DNA from: an uncultured Draconibacterium sp.
GTDB lineage: Bacteria > Bacteroidota > Bacteroidia > Bacteroidales > Prolixibacteraceae
NCBI RefSeq assembly: GCF_963676735.1
Contig: NZ_OY781464.1
Coordinates: 3,629,001-3,693,000, forward strand
DNA: 64,000 nucleotides
Direction of reading: 5' to 3'
Part shown: positions 62,970-64,000 of the stretch, in pieces
How the letters are laid out: each line of letters opens with the position of its first letter
Numbering within the stretch: position 1 is the first letter of the stretch
Position numbers and translations under genes: made by a program
The notes under the pieces: model-generated
What the model was told of the DNA's origin: nothing
The model's database searches: none
Seen by the model: only the letters and a program-made list of their open reading frames with translations

Positions 62970-63839
62970 CTATTCTTTATGAAACTCTTCGAAGTAAGCT
63001 GTAGGCGTATGTCCGGTATGGCGTTTAAAAGTTCGGTTAAAATTCGAAAGGTTGTTAAAACCACTTTCAAAACAAATTTGCGACACTGTCATTTTTCCTT
63101 CCAGCAACAACCTGCAGGCATAACCAATTCGCATATCGTTTATAAATTCCGACAATGATTTTCCTGAGTTCTCTTTAAAATACCTGCAAAAAGCAGACGG
63201 GTGCATATTGGCAACAGCGGCTACATCATTTAATTCTACTTTTTCAAGATAAGTTGTGTTAAGGTAGTGCATCACTTTTGTGAGTCGGTCGTTGGTGAAA
63301 TTGTGTGTCTGCATTTGGTAATATTGCCCGGCCAGCAAACGAAAGTTTTGCGCTTTTGCCATTGAATGTAAAAGTTGTAACATTAGTAAAGGGCGTTCAA
63401 AACCTTTTGACCGAGCCACACGTAACACCTTCTTTCTCATCTTTTCAGCAAACTCTTTCGAAAAAGAGATACCCCTACCCGACCTGTTCAGCAAATCTTT
63501 AATCCGGTGAAATTCAGGATATTCAGAAATGGCTTCTTTAAAAAATTCGTTGGGAAACTGCAGAACAATATATTTGATCTTCTTTTTCTGATCTTTTTCA
63601 TGATACGATGCATCGGTTTTCCAGAAATGGGGCAAGTTGCTGCCTAAAAGCACAAGATCGCCAGAGTCAAACGCTTCAATATTGTCGGCTACAAAGCGGG
63701 TTCCAAAACCATCCAAAACATATACAATTTCGTACTCTGAATGAAAATGCCAGGGATAGGTAAAACAAACTTTTTCCTGTATTTTTGCTTTTACACTCGA
63801 TCTGCCCGGAAAATCGATTTGTTCGTGCATTATTTTCAT
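62970..63839 (-). CDS. AraC-family transcriptional regulator
   Basis: 289 aa. The N-terminal cupin-like sensing domain (WHFHSEYEIVYVLDGFGTRFV, NLPHFW) is followed by two AraC helix-turn-helix motifs near residues 200-285 (LNDVAAVANMHPSAFCRYFKENSGKSL and QICFESGFNNLSNFNRTFKRHTGHTP). It lies directly upstream of the GH2 gene on the same strand and may activate that gene and the divergent gene starting at 63969 in response to a sugar. The effector is unknown. Confidence 0.92.
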   Translation of the reverse strand: MKIMHEQIDFPGRSSVKAKIQEKVCFTYPWHFHSEYEIVYVLDGFGTRFVADNIEAFDSGDLVLLGSNLPHFWKTDASYHEKDQKKKIKYIVLQFPNEFFKEAISEYPEFHRIKDLLNRSGRGISFSKEFAEKMRKKVLRVARSKGFERPLLMLQLLHSMAKAQNFRLLAGQYYQMQTHNFTNDRLTKVMHYLNTTYLEKVELNDVAAVANMHPSAFCRYFKENSGKSLSEFINDMRIGYACRLLLEGKMTVSQICFESGFNNLSNFNRTFKRHTGHTPTAYFEEFHKE

Positions 63840-63936
63840 AGTTCAACATTTTAGGTTACCATGGCAATTTATTAAAATTGTTAATAAACTACAAATCCTT
63901 GCAAAGCATGTACTACCAATAACGGGCTAATATCCG

Positions 63937-63944
63937 TAATTTTG
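63937..63944 (+). promoter_or_regulatory. -7 box before the last gene
   Basis: TAATTTTG matches TAnnTTTG exactly and lies 25 bp before the ATG at 63969. No TTTG -33 box is clear. Confidence 0.4.
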
Positions 63945-63968
63945 AAGCAACAATAATATACCTAAATT

Positions 63969-64000
63969 ATGACTAACGAACAATGGAACTTGCTATTAGG
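63969..64000 (+). CDS. Start of a gene cut by the window edge
   Basis: ATG at 63969 opens a frame MTNEQWNLLLG that runs off the window after 32 bases. It is supported only by the -7 box at 63937 and its position divergent from the AraC gene. The product cannot be named. Confidence 0.4.
   Translation, partial: MTNEQWNLLL

Overview
The window comes from a member of the Bacteroidota, most likely a marine or sediment Marinilabiliales/Prolixibacteraceae-type organism (the lineage below phylum is inference). The evidence is the type IX secretion (T9SS) and gliding set porU, porV and gldJ, a T9SS C-terminal sorting domain on a secreted protein, many lipoproteins with short lipoboxes, the absence of clear Shine-Dalgarno sequences, and repeated matches to the Bacteroidota promoter -7 box TAnnTTTG upstream of genes. 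I see no rRNA, tRNA, CRISPR array, insertion sequence, integrase or phage gene. The window reads as a stable chromosomal backbone with some accessory polysaccharide genes at the right end.

Layout. 1-9.3 kb: a truncated T9SS cargo protein, a zinc-type CDF exporter, secreted beta-propeller lipoproteins, a YdbS/YdbT-like PH-domain membrane pair, a nucleoside hydrolase lipoprotein paired with an unrecognised protein, and a small haem-type membrane protein. 9.3-20.8 kb: housekeeping genes (acyl-CoA ligase, a giant ResB-CcsA cytochrome c maturation fusion, alaS, an M23 peptidase, then MerR, Nif3 and a COG1579 zinc-ribbon protein). 20.7-21.2 kb is a 419-bp gap packed with hairpins, including a perfect 52-bp palindrome and a candidate small RNA. 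21.2-26.3 kb: LemA-TPM-TPM, hutU and a DUF3667 protein.

26.5-36.3 kb holds the secretion core: porU, the porV-ispF-CoA-binding-thioredoxin run on the minus strand, and divergent gldJ followed by murF, closed by a thioredoxin. 36.4-47.6 kb: a CCA-adding-type nucleotidyltransferase, an EEP nuclease with a beta-helix lipoprotein, and a peptidoglycan-recovery locus in which NamZ (DUF1343) and a sodium:solute symporter lie divergent to a NagZ fused to an AmiE-like serine hydrolase. These three genes would let the cell trim MurNAc and GlcNAc from wall fragments, remove peptides or esters, and import products. A small HTH protein and a DUF1080 lipoprotein follow.

47.6-54.6 kb: uracil permease, then a putative DNA-repair pair (DUF4130/TIGR03915 and radical SAM TIGR03916) divergent from a LexA-like S24 repressor. 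The intergenic space carries repeated operator-like sequences and an intrinsic terminator ahead of the radical SAM gene. The S24 gene is followed by a GNAT enzyme, an orphan AmrS radical SAM enzyme and a convergent Ppx/GppA phosphatase. 54.6-64 kb: a LruC-type surface lipoprotein, queG, a DUF1905 protein, a sulfatase, a GH2 beta-galactosidase with an inserted LamG-like domain, and an AraC regulator, which look like sulfated-polysaccharide utilisation.

The most unusual items are the S24/radical SAM repair region with its cis-elements, the candidate small RNA, the NagZ-AmiE fusion locus, and the LamG-interrupted GH2 enzyme. None is proven new from sequence alone.
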